Positions 25,500-33,651 of a DNA stretch of 64,000 nt are shown here, one piece after another; positions within the stretch are counted from its first letter, which is position 1, and each line of letters starts with the position of its first letter. This stretch comes from Sporolactobacillus kofuensis (lineage in GTDB: Bacteria > Bacillota > Bacilli > Bacillales > Sporolactobacillaceae), in NCBI RefSeq assembly GCF_042660205.1, contig NZ_JBHSTQ010000005.1, positions 124,001-188,000 of the forward strand, given 5' to 3'. The notes under the pieces were generated by a model. The model had not been told where the DNA came from and did no database searches. It saw only the letters and a list, made by a program, of their open reading frames with translations. The translations under genes and the position numbers were made by a program.

Positions 25500-26615
25500 T
25501 TATCTCCCTTCCAGTGCGCTGAGTGTATCAATTTTGATAATTTGATAAATGGAGAGCAGAATGCTGATCATACTGATGACGAAAAAGGCTGCTAAGCGTG
25601 TCCCAATCGTTGCAAGGGAAAGTGCGAACGGCATACCGGATGGAAGAACCAGTGCTGTGATCCAAGTGAGGAGCAGACTGATGCCTAGACTAATGACGAG
25701 AACAATAAGCGTCTGAAACAACAGGCTGCGTGCAAGATACGCTGTCCCTGTGCCAATTGCTTTCAATAGGCCAAACTGCGAACGCTTCTGGACGGTAATG
25801 ATATAAAAGAAAACACCAAGGATGAATACGGAAATCAAGAATAGGAAGCTAATCATCATCGTCAGTGAACTTTGTTCAGCCGAGTAACCGGGCAGAGATT
25901 TGATGACATCTGCTGCAGAGAGCACTTGAACATCCTGGGAGAGTGGAAGACCATGCGTGAGCTCCTTTGCTTCTTGCACGGACAGTGATGTGAGCACTGC
26001 AGCACTTTCCAAAGGCCTTGCTGAATTTAAAGCTGCTTTTTTGCTGAGCAGATGCCACTCCGCTTGGTTGAGGTAGGCAACCGGCATATGTGAGTAGGTT
26101 GTGTGCTTTGTTAAACCAACGATTCTAAATGTGAGCCCACTTAACTGATCTTTGATCCTGTCGCCGAGGTGAACGCCACTTTTCTGAATGGATTGATCTA
26201 TGATAATATCAACCGTGGAGGCCTTATTTGGCTGCTTACCGTCAATCAGAGTAACCGACGAAGACTGGCTCGGTTGACCATTGAAAAATGTGAGATCGAT
26301 TTTCTGCTCTTTATTCACTTTGTTTCCTGTAGTCGTTAGCAGATTCAGGGGATGCGTTCGATCTGTGCCGAGCTTATCCCTCAAGCGGTTCACAGTATCG
26401 GAAGTCAATGCTGAGCGGTTAATACGTTGATCTGCATCTTTTTGAAGAATAAAGGTTTGATGACTGTATTTTTCAATGGCAGATGCGTTATCAGAAGAAA
26501 GACCATTTGCCAGTCCGGAAATGAAGAAGACAAGGTAAGACAACAGCGCAATAATCAACATCATGAAAAAAAAGCGGCCTTTACTATGACAAATTTCCTT
26601 CCATGACAAATACAT
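25500..26615 (-). CDS. FtsX/MacB-like ABC permease
   Basis: A 371-residue permease. An N-terminal helix (FFFMMLIIALLSYLVFFISGLA) is followed by an extracytoplasmic domain of about 200 residues, then three helices with FtsX features: FLFLISVFILGVFFYIITVQKRSQFGLLKAIGTG and SLLFQTLIVLVISLGISLLL. GGAGGTG eight bases before the ATG at 26615 decides the start over a longer upstream frame. It forms a half-transporter with the ATPase downstream. An inverted repeat sits in its promoter region. Confidence 0.9.
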   Translation of the reverse strand: MYLSWKEICHSKGRFFFMMLIIALLSYLVFFISGLANGLSSDNASAIEKYSHQTFILQKDADQRINRSALTSDTVNRLRDKLGTDRTHPLNLLTTTGNKVNKEQKIDLTFFNGQPSQSSSVTLIDGKQPNKASTVDIIIDQSIQKSGVHLGDRIKDQLSGLTFRIVGLTKHTTYSHMPVAYLNQAEWHLLSKKAALNSARPLESAAVLTSLSVQEAKELTHGLPLSQDVQVLSAADVIKSLPGYSAEQSSLTMMISFLFLISVFILGVFFYIITVQKRSQFGLLKAIGTGTAYLARSLLFQTLIVLVISLGISLLLTWITALVLPSGMPFALSLATIGTRLAAFFVISMISILLSIYQIIKIDTLSALEGR

Positions 26616-26641
26616 AAGCGAGGCACCTCCAAAATTAATTA

Positions 26642-26679
26642 AAGTGACAAAATAAAAATATAACATTAATATGTCACTT
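26642..26679. promoter_or_regulatory. AAGTGACA-N22-TGTCACTT inverted repeat
   Basis: Perfect eight-base half-sites (26642-26649 and 26672-26679) flank an AT-rich centre in the 100-bp divergent gap between the FtsX-like permease and the Rep_3 gene. It could be an operator for either gene. No iteron array, as seen in Rep_3 plasmid origins, is present. Confidence 0.55.
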
Positions 26680-26717
26680 AAGAATGGTAGCATATATTCT
26701 GAAGGAGAACAAATATA

Positions 26718-27458
26718 TTGATAAATAATCCGGAACACTATGGTGACAAAATTTATCTAAAACCAATTAAAGACAGGGTATACTGGCTTGTACGGGCGAA
26801 TAAATTATTTAAAGAAACGCATCAAAAGATGGGGATCATTGAAAATCAGCTGCTTTTTCACCTCATAAAATTCTGCATGGTTGAAACAAACCACCCTTAT
26901 AGTCATCTATCGGTTTCAAAAGTTGCCGCTATTTTACCGGACTTTACGGATGACCCGGAGCAAGTGAAGGCTATTCTCCTGAAAATCAGGAATCATTCTT
27001 TTTGGGTCACACAAACCGAAGGCATGAAACATGAGGTCTTGACGAACTGGATTCAAACAGTAATCTATGATCATGAAAATGAAGAGTTCTTAATAGATAT
27101 GAGCCCGACACTCTATCCATACATTGTTTGTTTACATGAACGCTTCCAGACATTGAACTATGAAACGATTATGCTCGATAGCCAATTGAAAAGTAAGTAC
27201 AGCTCACGACTCTATGAATTGTTTCGTATTCATCAAGGACAAGAGATTCCTGAACTTACGCTCACTTTGGATCAACTGCGCTATCTTGCTGATGTGGGCA
27301 AAGGCAAGCTCGAGCGATGGGCGGACTTGAAACGAAGAGTCATTGAACCTGCCATTGAGGAAATCAATCAAACGGGTACCTTTAGGATTACTTATGAACC
27401 ATTAAAGTCCGGTCGATCAGTGACTCAAGTACGCTTTAGAATAAAAGCACTTGAATAA
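26718..27458 (+). CDS. Rep_3-type replication initiator-like protein
   Basis: A 246-residue protein with the two winged-helix modules of Rep_3 (RepB/RepE-like) initiators. The C-terminal half is typical: LDSQLKSKYSSRLYELFRIHQG, LTLDQLRYLADVGKGKLERWADLKRRVIEPAIEEIN, then ITYEPLKSGRSVTQVRFRI. Plasmid members bind iterons and open the origin. The start is TTG with GAAGGAG ten bases upstream. No iterons, partition genes or mobilisation genes lie nearby, so this may be a plasmid remnant or a chromosomal protein recruited to regulation. Full length and without visible damage. Confidence 0.8.
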   Translation: MINNPEHYGDKIYLKPIKDRVYWLVRANKLFKETHQKMGIIENQLLFHLIKFCMVETNHPYSHLSVSKVAAILPDFTDDPEQVKAILLKIRNHSFWVTQTEGMKHEVLTNWIQTVIYDHENEEFLIDMSPTLYPYIVCLHERFQTLNYETIMLDSQLKSKYSSRLYELFRIHQGQEIPELTLTLDQLRYLADVGKGKLERWADLKRRVIEPAIEEINQTGTFRITYEPLKSGRSVTQVRFRIKALE

Positions 27459-27608
27459 ATTCAGAGCAAAATCTGAATGGATCCGTCCTTCCAAAATTGA
27501 AAAACAATTGACAAACTCTAGACGTTCGCAAGGTCGTGCGAGTCATTATAATAGAGTTGAACAATTGATGAACGTAGTGAAAAGATACGAGGTCGGAGGG
27601 ATTCACGG

Positions 27609-27788
27609 ATGGAAAGCTACCATGCTGTATTGGCTTTTTTTGAACAAGCTGAGGAACCTGTGAACGCTGGGAAAGTTGCCGAGGCGACCGGATTGGATAA
27701 GAAAGAAGTCAGTAAGGTGATGACGACATTGAAGAAGGAAGAGAAGATTGTGTCACCGAAACGGTGCTATTGGGAATTAAAAAAATAA
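27609..27788 (+). CDS. 59-residue winged-helix (MarR-like) protein
   Basis: A small gene with TCGGAGGG eight bases before the ATG. The protein is almost entirely one winged helix: AVLAFFEQAEEPVNAGKVAEATGLDKKEVSKVMTTLKKEEKIVSPKRCYWELKK. Helix 2-turn-helix 3 is AGKVAEATGLDKKEVSKVM, and the wing contains KRCYWE. Proteins of this size and shape are often labelled MarR-family regulators. A TATAAT at about 27551 with a TTCGCA 16 bases upstream may be its promoter. It ends in a clear terminator. Confidence 0.75.
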   Translation: MESYHAVLAFFEQAEEPVNAGKVAEATGLDKKEVSKVMTTLKKEEKIVSPKRCYWELKK

Positions 27789-27827
27789 ATTTGAGATGAA
27801 CATTTTTATGATTCATAGAGTGCATGC

Positions 27828-27866
27828 ATCTGAGTGACGGGTCAATCGTTCGCTCAGATTTTTTTG
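27828..27866 (+). terminator. intrinsic terminator after the small winged-helix gene
   Basis: ATCTGAG (27828-27834) pairs with CTCAGAT (27853-27859) and is followed by TTTTTTT. Confidence 0.85.
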
Positions 27867-27888
27867 CTTTCAGATGATAGCTATGTTT

Positions 27889-27928
27889 GAGGAGACTTAC
27901 GGATCACCCGCGGCGAGCGATTGAAGCA
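27889..27928 (+). repeat. fragment of the dispersed GAGGAGG-CACGGATC repeat
   Basis: GAGGAGACTTACGGATCACC and the following GCGGCGAGCGATTGAAGCA align with the 3' part of the longer element at 62615-62722. It looks like a truncated copy. Confidence 0.55.
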
Positions 27929-28028
27929 TCTTGATTCAGTTGTGTTTTCTCTACAGATAAAGGTATAAGACGCCGATCAATGCGCTATCCTATGCTTATC
28001 AGAAGATAAAATGGATGGTGAATTTGTG

Positions 28029-28418
28029 ATGCTGACGGTTAAGGAACTTATTAAACGATTAGAGTATCTCAATCGTTTTAATCCAAAACAAAGATTCTGG
28101 CTCAGCTCTATGGTAAGGTTTATGCGTGAACATTTTCCGGAATGGGAGGAGACAACTTTTTGCCAAATCCCTATCTATTATCATCAAAATACATACATAG
28201 CATTTTCAGTATCAGAAGAGTACTTCACCTTATATACCAATCAGGACCAGTATATTATTTACTTAAAAAATAAGCTACCAAGTACAAAATTTGGTAAACA
28301 CTGTGCGAAGATTGGCCTGCATCATACAGCGGCGATTCCTATCCTCTTTGAAGCGTATCGAGGAAGTGGACCGTACACGTTTGATCAACCATACCAGCAA
28401 AAAAATCATATCATATAG
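28029..28418 (+). CDS. DUF1801 family protein
   Basis: About 129 residues (135 if an upstream ATG at 28011 is used). It has the DUF1801 pattern: MREHFPEWEETTFCQIPIYY, AFSVSEEYFTLYTNQ, PSTKFGKHCAKIG and AAIPILFEAYR. It is a distant second member of this fold in the window (the other is at 22159). Neither start has a strong ribosome site; GGATGG at 28014-28019 favours the later ATG. Function unknown; related proteins are proposed iron chaperones. Confidence 0.7.
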   Translation: MLTVKELIKRLEYLNRFNPKQRFWLSSMVRFMREHFPEWEETTFCQIPIYYHQNTYIAFSVSEEYFTLYTNQDQYIIYLKNKLPSTKFGKHCAKIGLHHTAAIPILFEAYRGSGPYTFDQPYQQKNHII

Positions 28419-28443
28419 AAAAATTAGTTTACTCAATAATCAT

Positions 28444-28472
28444 TTGCCAAAAAATTATTACAGTGATATAGT
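28444..28472 (+). promoter_or_regulatory. sigma-A promoter of the riboswitch operon
   Basis: TTGCCA (28444-28449), a 17-bp spacer and TATAGT (28467-28472), about 50 bases before the riboswitch. Confidence 0.7.
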
Positions 28473-28519
28473 TTTATTAATGAATAGATCGAATTAAGTC
28501 GAATTACATATAATCATGA

Positions 28520-28590
28520 AACCATATAAGTCTGCAAATTTGGTGCAGATGTTTCTACGCGGCAACCATAATTGCCTGCACTATGGTGTT
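28520..28590 (+). ncRNA. purine riboswitch aptamer, guanine type
   Basis: P1 pairs ACCATA with TATGGT. J1/2 is TAA. P2 is seven pairs around the loop AATTTGG. J2/3 reads GTTTCTAC, the invariant eight bases. P3 carries the loop CCATAAT. J3/1 reads ACTATG, with C at 28581 in the position (C74 of the xpt aptamer) that selects guanine or hypoxanthine over adenine. L2 and L3 keep the kissing-loop letters of the class. The only oddity is a G-U pair in place of U25-A45 at the base of P2. It precedes a terminator and a purine-type PRT gene. Confidence 0.9.
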
Positions 28591-28706
28591 CTTATTCCTG
28601 ATGATCATTCGTGAAATTCTAATCGTTGAGAAAAGTAGTTCACTTACCATGATTTTCTGGAAACTGTCAAAAGGCAGAGGACACCAGTTCTCTGTCTTTT
28701 TTTTTA
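28584..28706 (+). terminator. riboswitch expression platform with terminator
   Basis: GGCAGAG (28673-28679) pairs with CTCTGTC (28690-28696), then a run of nine T. The 3' strand of P1 and what follows (28584-28593, TGGTGTTCTT) can instead pair over ten positions, two of them G-U, with 28677-28686 (GAGGACACCA), breaking the terminator stem. Ligand binding closes P1 and frees the terminator, so this is an OFF switch. Confidence 0.85.
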
Positions 28707-28749
28707 CTTTTCTACTAAACAATTATTACTAGGAATTAGGTGATAGAAA

Positions 28750-29313
28750 ATGGATGAATTTATTTTGAAAGTGGCAGGAGTTGAACGTAAACTGCCGGTT
28801 GTACGTATTGCAGATAATATTAAGATTGCTAGTTTTGTCATCTTAGGCGACACCGAATTGGTGAGCGCAGCTGCAGCAGAACTTAAGGATCTTATTCCAG
28901 AGGCGGATTACTATATTACGGCGGAAGCTAAGGGGATACCGCTTATTCATGAATTGTCCAGAATTAAAGGTAAAAAACGGTACTTTGTCGCACGCAAGAG
29001 TATTAAACCTTATATGAGCGATCCGTTTATTTCAGAGGTATATTCGATTACAACGCAAAGAAAACAATTGCTTTGTATCGAAAAGGATGAAAGTGAATTA
29101 ATCAAGGGAAAACGGATACTGATTGTTGATGATGTCATTAGTACAGGTGAATCAGTGCGTGCTTTAGAGAAATTGATTAAGATGGCTGGTGGAATATTGG
29201 TGGGTAAGGCGGCAATCCTTGCTGAAGGTGATGATGCCATCAATCGCGATGATATTATTTATCTGGAAAAATTGCCTTTATTCCCAATTGAACCATCTGA
29301 ATCTATTCAGTAA
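28750..29313 (+). CDS. purine-type phosphoribosyltransferase
   Basis: A 187-residue type I PRTase close to adenine phosphoribosyltransferase. The PRPP loop is ILIVDDVISTGESV (VDD at 126-128), and the flexible hood has FVARKSIKPYMSDPF. It would join a purine base, or an analogue, to PRPP. It is first in an operon under a guanine-class riboswitch and followed by an ECF transporter, so import and trapping of the same base is likely. It differs from xpt and hpt, the usual riboswitch clients. AATTAGGTGATAG gives a modest ribosome site. Confidence 0.88.
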   Translation: MDEFILKVAGVERKLPVVRIADNIKIASFVILGDTELVSAAAAELKDLIPEADYYITAEAKGIPLIHELSRIKGKKRYFVARKSIKPYMSDPFISEVYSITTQRKQLLCIEKDESELIKGKRILIVDDVISTGESVRALEKLIKMAGGILVGKAAILAEGDDAINRDDIIYLEKLPLFPIEPSESIQ

Positions 29314-29331
29314 ACCAGGGGAGACAGGATC

Positions 29332-31035
29332 GTGAGTTTTCAACTTAAAAAGGTAAGTTATAAATATAGCCCGGAAGCACCCCAAGTCTTAAAAAATATT
29401 AATATTGATATTCAAGAGAAGAAAGTCACTGCTATTGTAGGACCAAGCGGATGCGGTAAATCGACGTTAGTGAGTATATTGAGCGGGGTCATTCCAACTT
29501 TGCTAACCAAAGGAGAACTCTCAGGCCATTTTCATGCCGGAGAGGATGTTGTTATCTCGGTTGTGAGTCAAACTCCGGAAAATCAGTTGTTTGGCTATGG
29601 CGTTGAGGATGCGATTGCATTTGGGGTTGAGAATATGGGCCTCAATAGTCAAGAAATTCACAGCCGTGTAGAATCAGTACTCGATCTCTTACATATTCAG
29701 CATTTAAGGAAGCGTGCAGTAAGCACATTATCAGGTGGACAAAGGCAAGCGGTCTGCATTGCTTCCGTTTTAGCCATGCGCCCAGATCTTGTGATTATGG
29801 ACGAGCCGGTGAGCTCACTCGATCCTCGAGGCAAACAGATGATCCAATCGGTCTTGAATGATCTTAAGGGATCCGGACAGACAACGGTTATTGTGGACAA
29901 TAATTTAGATTGGTCTGCAGATATTGTCGATCATGTTGTCGGAATGGATCATGGTGAAGTGGTGTTCGACGGGAGCAAGGAGGAATTTTTTGCACAATTT
30001 GCTGTGCAGAAACGACTCGGTGTGATCGTTCCACAAGAAGTTGAAATCTTTGGCGAACTCTCGAAAATCATCCCTGGATTAAAGCCTTTTTCTACTCTGG
30101 AGGGTGCCGTTGAGCATATACAAGAACATTTAACTCATAAGCAATCGACAACCTCCACTCAAGAACGTGGAAATGAGCACTCAGATTCGATTCTGTCGGT
30201 GCATGACCTCAGCAAGAGTTTTCAAGATGGGTTCCAAGCATTAAAACAGATTAATACTGGCTTTGAAAAAGGGAAAGTGATCTCGATTTTGGGACAGAAT
30301 GGTTCCGGAAAAACGACACTTGTCAAGCATCTGAATGGGCTCTATCGACCAACTGAAGGAACGATTACTTATAAAGGTGCTGAAACAACAAATCGTTCTG
30401 TCGCTGAAATTAGCCGGGATATTATTCTCGTCTTTCAACATCCGGAACACATGCTCTTTGAAGAAAATGTCTACAAAGAGTTGACCTTCTGTGCCCGAGC
30501 TCAAGGTATTCCGTTCAGTGAAAAAGAGGCACGAGAAGTGCTTGAAAAATATGATTTGCTTAAGGACCAAGATGAACTCCCGGTCAATCTTTCCATGGGT
30601 AAGAAACACTTGCTTACCATTCTTTCTGTTCTTTTCTCGAGTGCAGAGGTGATCATACTTGATGAACCAACACTGGGTATGGATCTTCATTTGAGAAACT
30701 ATTTGGAAGAAATCATCAGGGACCTTAAGAGCAAGGGAAAGACCGTGATTGTGATTAGTCATGAAATACCACTTGTTTTCAAAATTTCTGATCAATTATT
30801 GATTTTAGATCATGCAGAGAAGCTGGATGAAGGAAGTAAACAAGAACTGGCCGGTGAGGAAACGTTATTTAATAAGATCACTATTGATCTACCGCCAGTT
30901 GTTAAGCTATCAAGAAAACTTGGATTGAATCGCTTAGCTTGCACGGTCGATGAATTAAAGGACATGATTTTGCCGCTTGTTGACAGTGCACAAAGCAATC
31001 GATCAGAAGCTATTGGGGGCACAGACATTGGGTGA
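29332..31035 (+). CDS. ECF transporter fused ATPases (EcfA-EcfA')
   Basis: A 567-residue protein with two complete ABC ATPase halves, as in YkoD. Half 1: GPSGCGKSTLVSIL (about 37-50), LSGGQRQAVCIASVLAMRPDLVIMDEPVSSLD. Half 2 (from about 280): GQNGSGKTTLVKHLNGL, VFQHPEHMLFEENVYKEL, then LSMGKKHLLTILSV in place of LSGGQ, and ILDEPTLGMD. The altered second signature may make the two sites unequal. The Q-loop neighbourhoods (VSQTPENQLFG, FQHPEHMLFE) are typical of ECF ATPases. GTG start. It energises the T and S components downstream. Confidence 0.92.
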   Translation: MSFQLKKVSYKYSPEAPQVLKNINIDIQEKKVTAIVGPSGCGKSTLVSILSGVIPTLLTKGELSGHFHAGEDVVISVVSQTPENQLFGYGVEDAIAFGVENMGLNSQEIHSRVESVLDLLHIQHLRKRAVSTLSGGQRQAVCIASVLAMRPDLVIMDEPVSSLDPRGKQMIQSVLNDLKGSGQTTVIVDNNLDWSADIVDHVVGMDHGEVVFDGSKEEFFAQFAVQKRLGVIVPQEVEIFGELSKIIPGLKPFSTLEGAVEHIQEHLTHKQSTTSTQERGNEHSDSILSVHDLSKSFQDGFQALKQINTGFEKGKVISILGQNGSGKTTLVKHLNGLYRPTEGTITYKGAETTNRSVAEISRDIILVFQHPEHMLFEENVYKELTFCARAQGIPFSEKEAREVLEKYDLLKDQDELPVNLSMGKKHLLTILSVLFSSAEVIILDEPTLGMDLHLRNYLEEIIRDLKSKGKTVIVISHEIPLVFKISDQLLILDHAEKLDEGSKQELAGEETLFNKITIDLPPVVKLSRKLGLNRLACTVDELKDMILPLVDSAQSNRSEAIGGTDIG

Positions 31036-31843
31036 CTTCTTGCAATATGTTGACTTAAACACGTATTTACATCGACTTGATCCAAGAACTAAATTTCTCT
31101 TTTTCATCATCATGTCGATTCTCACTTCCTTTGTAAAAAGCGGCGTAGCACTACTGTTTCTTTTTCTTGTGTTTCTAGCAATCTGGCTGGTTGGCCGAAT
31201 TGGTCAGTACATGCTTGTCTTATTAGATAAAATCAAAGTGCTGCTCCTATTTATCTTCTTGCTTTGGTTGGTTCTTGGCATTTTTACAATAAATGAAGGA
31301 CCTGTGCTCTTCCGAACAGCATTTTCAATTTTTGGTCATCCTTTTGTAGTTAGTCTTGAGGCCTTCGACTTTTACAAAGGTGCTGTATATGCATTACGGA
31401 TTTTCTTAATGATCTCAGCCTTTTACACAGTGATCTTAACGACGAATTTCAGTCAAATCATCTTGGGTTTACGTTCTTGGAAAGTCCCGTATGCGATTGC
31501 TTTTGGCGTTGGTCTTGTCTTCCAGATCATTCCAATGATTGTTCAAGAATTTGCGACCATCATGGAAGCACAGAAATCTCGAGGACTCGAAGTGGATAAA
31601 TGCAGCACATTTGCGAAGTTGAAAAATTATGTCATTGTGTCCCTACCACTCTTGTTTCGCGTACTCAGCAAAGGACATGCCATTTCTCTTGCGATGCATT
31701 ACTATAAGTTGAATTTTAAAGTACAGCGTACGGCTTACAAGATGATTAAGGCAACGTCTTCGGATCTGTTTTTCAGTGCAGTGACTGTTCTTGCCACTGT
31801 GGTTACGATCGTTTTACAAGTTCACTATTACATTCCGATTTAA
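31028..31843 (+). CDS. ECF transporter T component (EcfT/CbiQ-like)
   Basis: A membrane protein of about 271 residues. It starts YVDLNTYLHRLDPRTKFLFFI, the usual EcfT opening, with about five to six helices, and carries the coupling-helix motif EAQKSRGLEVDK (the AxxSRG signature that contacts the ATPases). The TTG at 31028 overlaps the ATPase stop by eight bases, with GGGGGC upstream; an open frame extends further upstream but lies inside the ATPase gene. It connects the ATPase pair with the substrate-binding S component. Confidence 0.9.
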   Translation: MGDFLQYVDLNTYLHRLDPRTKFLFFIIMSILTSFVKSGVALLFLFLVFLAIWLVGRIGQYMLVLLDKIKVLLLFIFLLWLVLGIFTINEGPVLFRTAFSIFGHPFVVSLEAFDFYKGAVYALRIFLMISAFYTVILTTNFSQIILGLRSWKVPYAIAFGVGLVFQIIPMIVQEFATIMEAQKSRGLEVDKCSTFAKLKNYVIVSLPLLFRVLSKGHAISLAMHYYKLNFKVQRTAYKMIKATSSDLFFSAVTVLATVVTIVLQVHYYIPI

Positions 31844-31912
31844 GTAGGACAACCGCTTACTTGTCTGATCTCAACTATTATTTGCAAATTAATAAATGGG
31901 AGGATATGTACA

Positions 31913-32692
31913 ATGATTACAAAATGGGAAAATTTGACGCGTGATGAACTTGCAGCAATTGATAAAGAATCGGCAATCGTTTTCCTTCCAACAGCAGCTA
32001 CGGAACAGCATGGACCACATCTGCCTGTAGGAACGGATTCTATTATTCTCTCTTCTTTAATTGATCACTTCATTGAAACCCAAACATTTGATGAAGGTAC
32101 GCTGATTTTTGCCCCGCAGCTGAATGTTGGCAAAAGTAATGAGCATATGGGCTTTGCAGGGACCATCACTTTTGGCACGCAAACGTATTATTCAGTTCTC
32201 CACGATCTTTCCGGAGCGATCGCTCAAAGCGGGTTTAAGAAACTTGTTTTGTTTAATAGCCACGGCGGCAATACCGATATGTTGAACATGATCAGCCGTG
32301 ATTTAAGAATTGACTTTGGTATGGATGTCTTTGTGTTTGATTGGTGGTTCACTTCATTCTGGGACAAAGGACTTGAGGGACTAAAACAGTCTGGAAAATA
32401 TGGTGTTTTCCATGCGTGCGAACTCGAAACTTCCCTGATGCTGCACGCGGCACCGGAGACTGTACATATGGAACTTGCCGTTGATGAGGAACCTGTTGAA
32501 GCGCTGCGTGATAATGATTTTGTGACACTGTTCGGTCCGTATAATGCGGGTTGGAAAACGGCAGATGTTACGAAGAGCGGCGTCATTGGGGCACCAACCT
32601 ATGCAACCGCTGAAAAGGGCAAAAGGCTCTTCGACTATGCAGTCAAAGAGCTTAAAAATATTATTTCTACTTTTGCAAAAACAAATTATTAA
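31913..32692 (+). CDS. creatininase-family amidohydrolase
   Basis: A 259-residue metal-dependent hydrolase. Candidate metal ligands are intact: Glu31 and His33 in TEQHGPHLPVGTD, Asp42, His117 in NSHGGNTD, and Glu172 in HACELETSLML. The family opens cyclic amides or removes formyl groups (creatininase; the ArfB formamide hydrolase of deazaflavin/riboflavin synthesis; mycofactocin MftE). Lodged between the T and S genes of the ECF transporter, it should act on the imported compound or a product of it. Purine-like or formamidopyrimidine substrates are a hypothesis only. Confidence 0.88.
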   Translation: MITKWENLTRDELAAIDKESAIVFLPTAATEQHGPHLPVGTDSIILSSLIDHFIETQTFDEGTLIFAPQLNVGKSNEHMGFAGTITFGTQTYYSVLHDLSGAIAQSGFKKLVLFNSHGGNTDMLNMISRDLRIDFGMDVFVFDWWFTSFWDKGLEGLKQSGKYGVFHACELETSLMLHAAPETVHMELAVDEEPVEALRDNDFVTLFGPYNAGWKTADVTKSGVIGAPTYATAEKGKRLFDYAVKELKNIISTFAKTNY

Positions 32693-32706
32693 GGAGGCGT
32701 TACCCC

Positions 32707-33264
32707 GTGAAGAAATTCACCTTTGTCAACATTATCTTTTTTGTTATTTTCGGTGTATTTACAGGTGTTCTTTGGGCGTACGGAAGTCCGATTCCTTTGA
32801 TCCCTGGTGCTGTACATTTCAGAACGTTCGCATTTATTATTCCTGTTATTGGATTTCTTTTCGGACCTGTATCCGGCTTTTTTGCAGGGTATATCGGTAC
32901 GCTTGTTTGGTCTCTGCTGGGGGGCTACTTTATTGCTCCCCATACGCTTATCGCCGATGGCCTTACCGTTGCGCTTAGTGCAGCGCTGCCTTCTTATGTG
33001 ATGACGCGGAGAAAATCTCTTGATGAACTGCTTAAGAACAAAGCAGCTTTCATTTGGCAATCACTGTTCTGGTCATTACTTTTCGGATGCTTGATGATTC
33101 TTGCTACGAGTTTCTCACTGTCCTTCTTTACAGGACTTGGTTACTGGTACTGTGTCATTTGGATTGGCATCGCGGATGTTGTGCCAATTGCGCTCACACC
33201 ATTTGTTGTGTTGTTGTTGGCACCGAGATTGAAAAGAATCCAGACAATTATTCCAAGAGTTTAA
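32707..33264 (+). CDS. ECF transporter S component, substrate unknown
   Basis: A 185-residue membrane protein with about six helices, the size and glycine pattern of ECF substrate-binding subunits (FTGVLWAYGSPIPLIPGAVHFRTFAFIIPVIGFLFGPVSGFFAGYIGTLVWSLLGG). The start is GTG with AAGGAGG well placed. I cannot place it in a named S family (ThiT, RibU, BioY, FolT, QueT, PanT, YkoE); the riboswitch argues for a purine-related ligand. It is the last gene before the operon terminator. Confidence 0.8.
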   Translation: MKKFTFVNIIFFVIFGVFTGVLWAYGSPIPLIPGAVHFRTFAFIIPVIGFLFGPVSGFFAGYIGTLVWSLLGGYFIAPHTLIADGLTVALSAALPSYVMTRRKSLDELLKNKAAFIWQSLFWSLLFGCLMILATSFSLSFFTGLGYWYCVIWIGIADVVPIALTPFVVLLLAPRLKRIQTIIPRV

Positions 33265-33312
33265 TTCATAAACGTTTTATTCATGAACGAGCTCGACGAA
33301 CAAGAAGGACAG

Positions 33313-33345
33313 CCGCAGGCAGAATAAGCCTGCGGTTTGTTTTTA
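33313..33345 (+). terminator. terminator of the riboswitch-ECF operon
   Basis: A perfect eight-base GC-rich stem CCGCAGGC / GCCTGCGG, seven-base loop, then TTTGTTTTT. Confidence 0.92.
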
Positions 33346-33651
33346 TAGAATGCTGATCGGAGTTCAGTCGGTTTTTTCGGGATAAATAAAGGTATCTTCT
33401 TTTTATTGAAACGCATGGATAAGGAAATCAATGAATGGCGGAGAAAACGATGATCCAAATTGAAAGGATGACTGTGTCGGACTGACCTCATGACACGATA
33501 CTTGTTGAGCGCAGAAATCATTCATGAAAATAATAAGGGTAATTAATTCGGGATCTTATTGATTTAATATTCTCTTTCTACCTCAGGATCTTTTGCCTAT
33601 AATAAAAGTATGGAGATTATGTGAAATTGAGTATGAGAGGGAGAATATAGG
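33346..33651. other. intergenic region before the flavin reductase
   Basis: AT-rich spacer. A TATAAT at about 33600, 50 bases before the next gene, is a likely -10 with a poor -35. No other structure is seen. Confidence 0.35.

Noticed and set aside
26718..27458. Idea that the whole window is a plasmid because of Rep_3
   Set aside because: murB and dus together with many housekeeping-type genes argue for a chromosome; no iterons, par or mob genes were seen.
27451..27663. 70-residue plus-strand frame after the Rep_3 gene
   Set aside because: It is out of frame with the clear 59-residue winged-helix gene at 27609 that has a strong ribosome site, and it begins inside the Rep_3 stop region.
32689..33060. 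123-residue minus-strand frame opposite the ECF S gene
   Set aside because: Arg/Lys/Asn-rich antisense shadow without a ribosome site.
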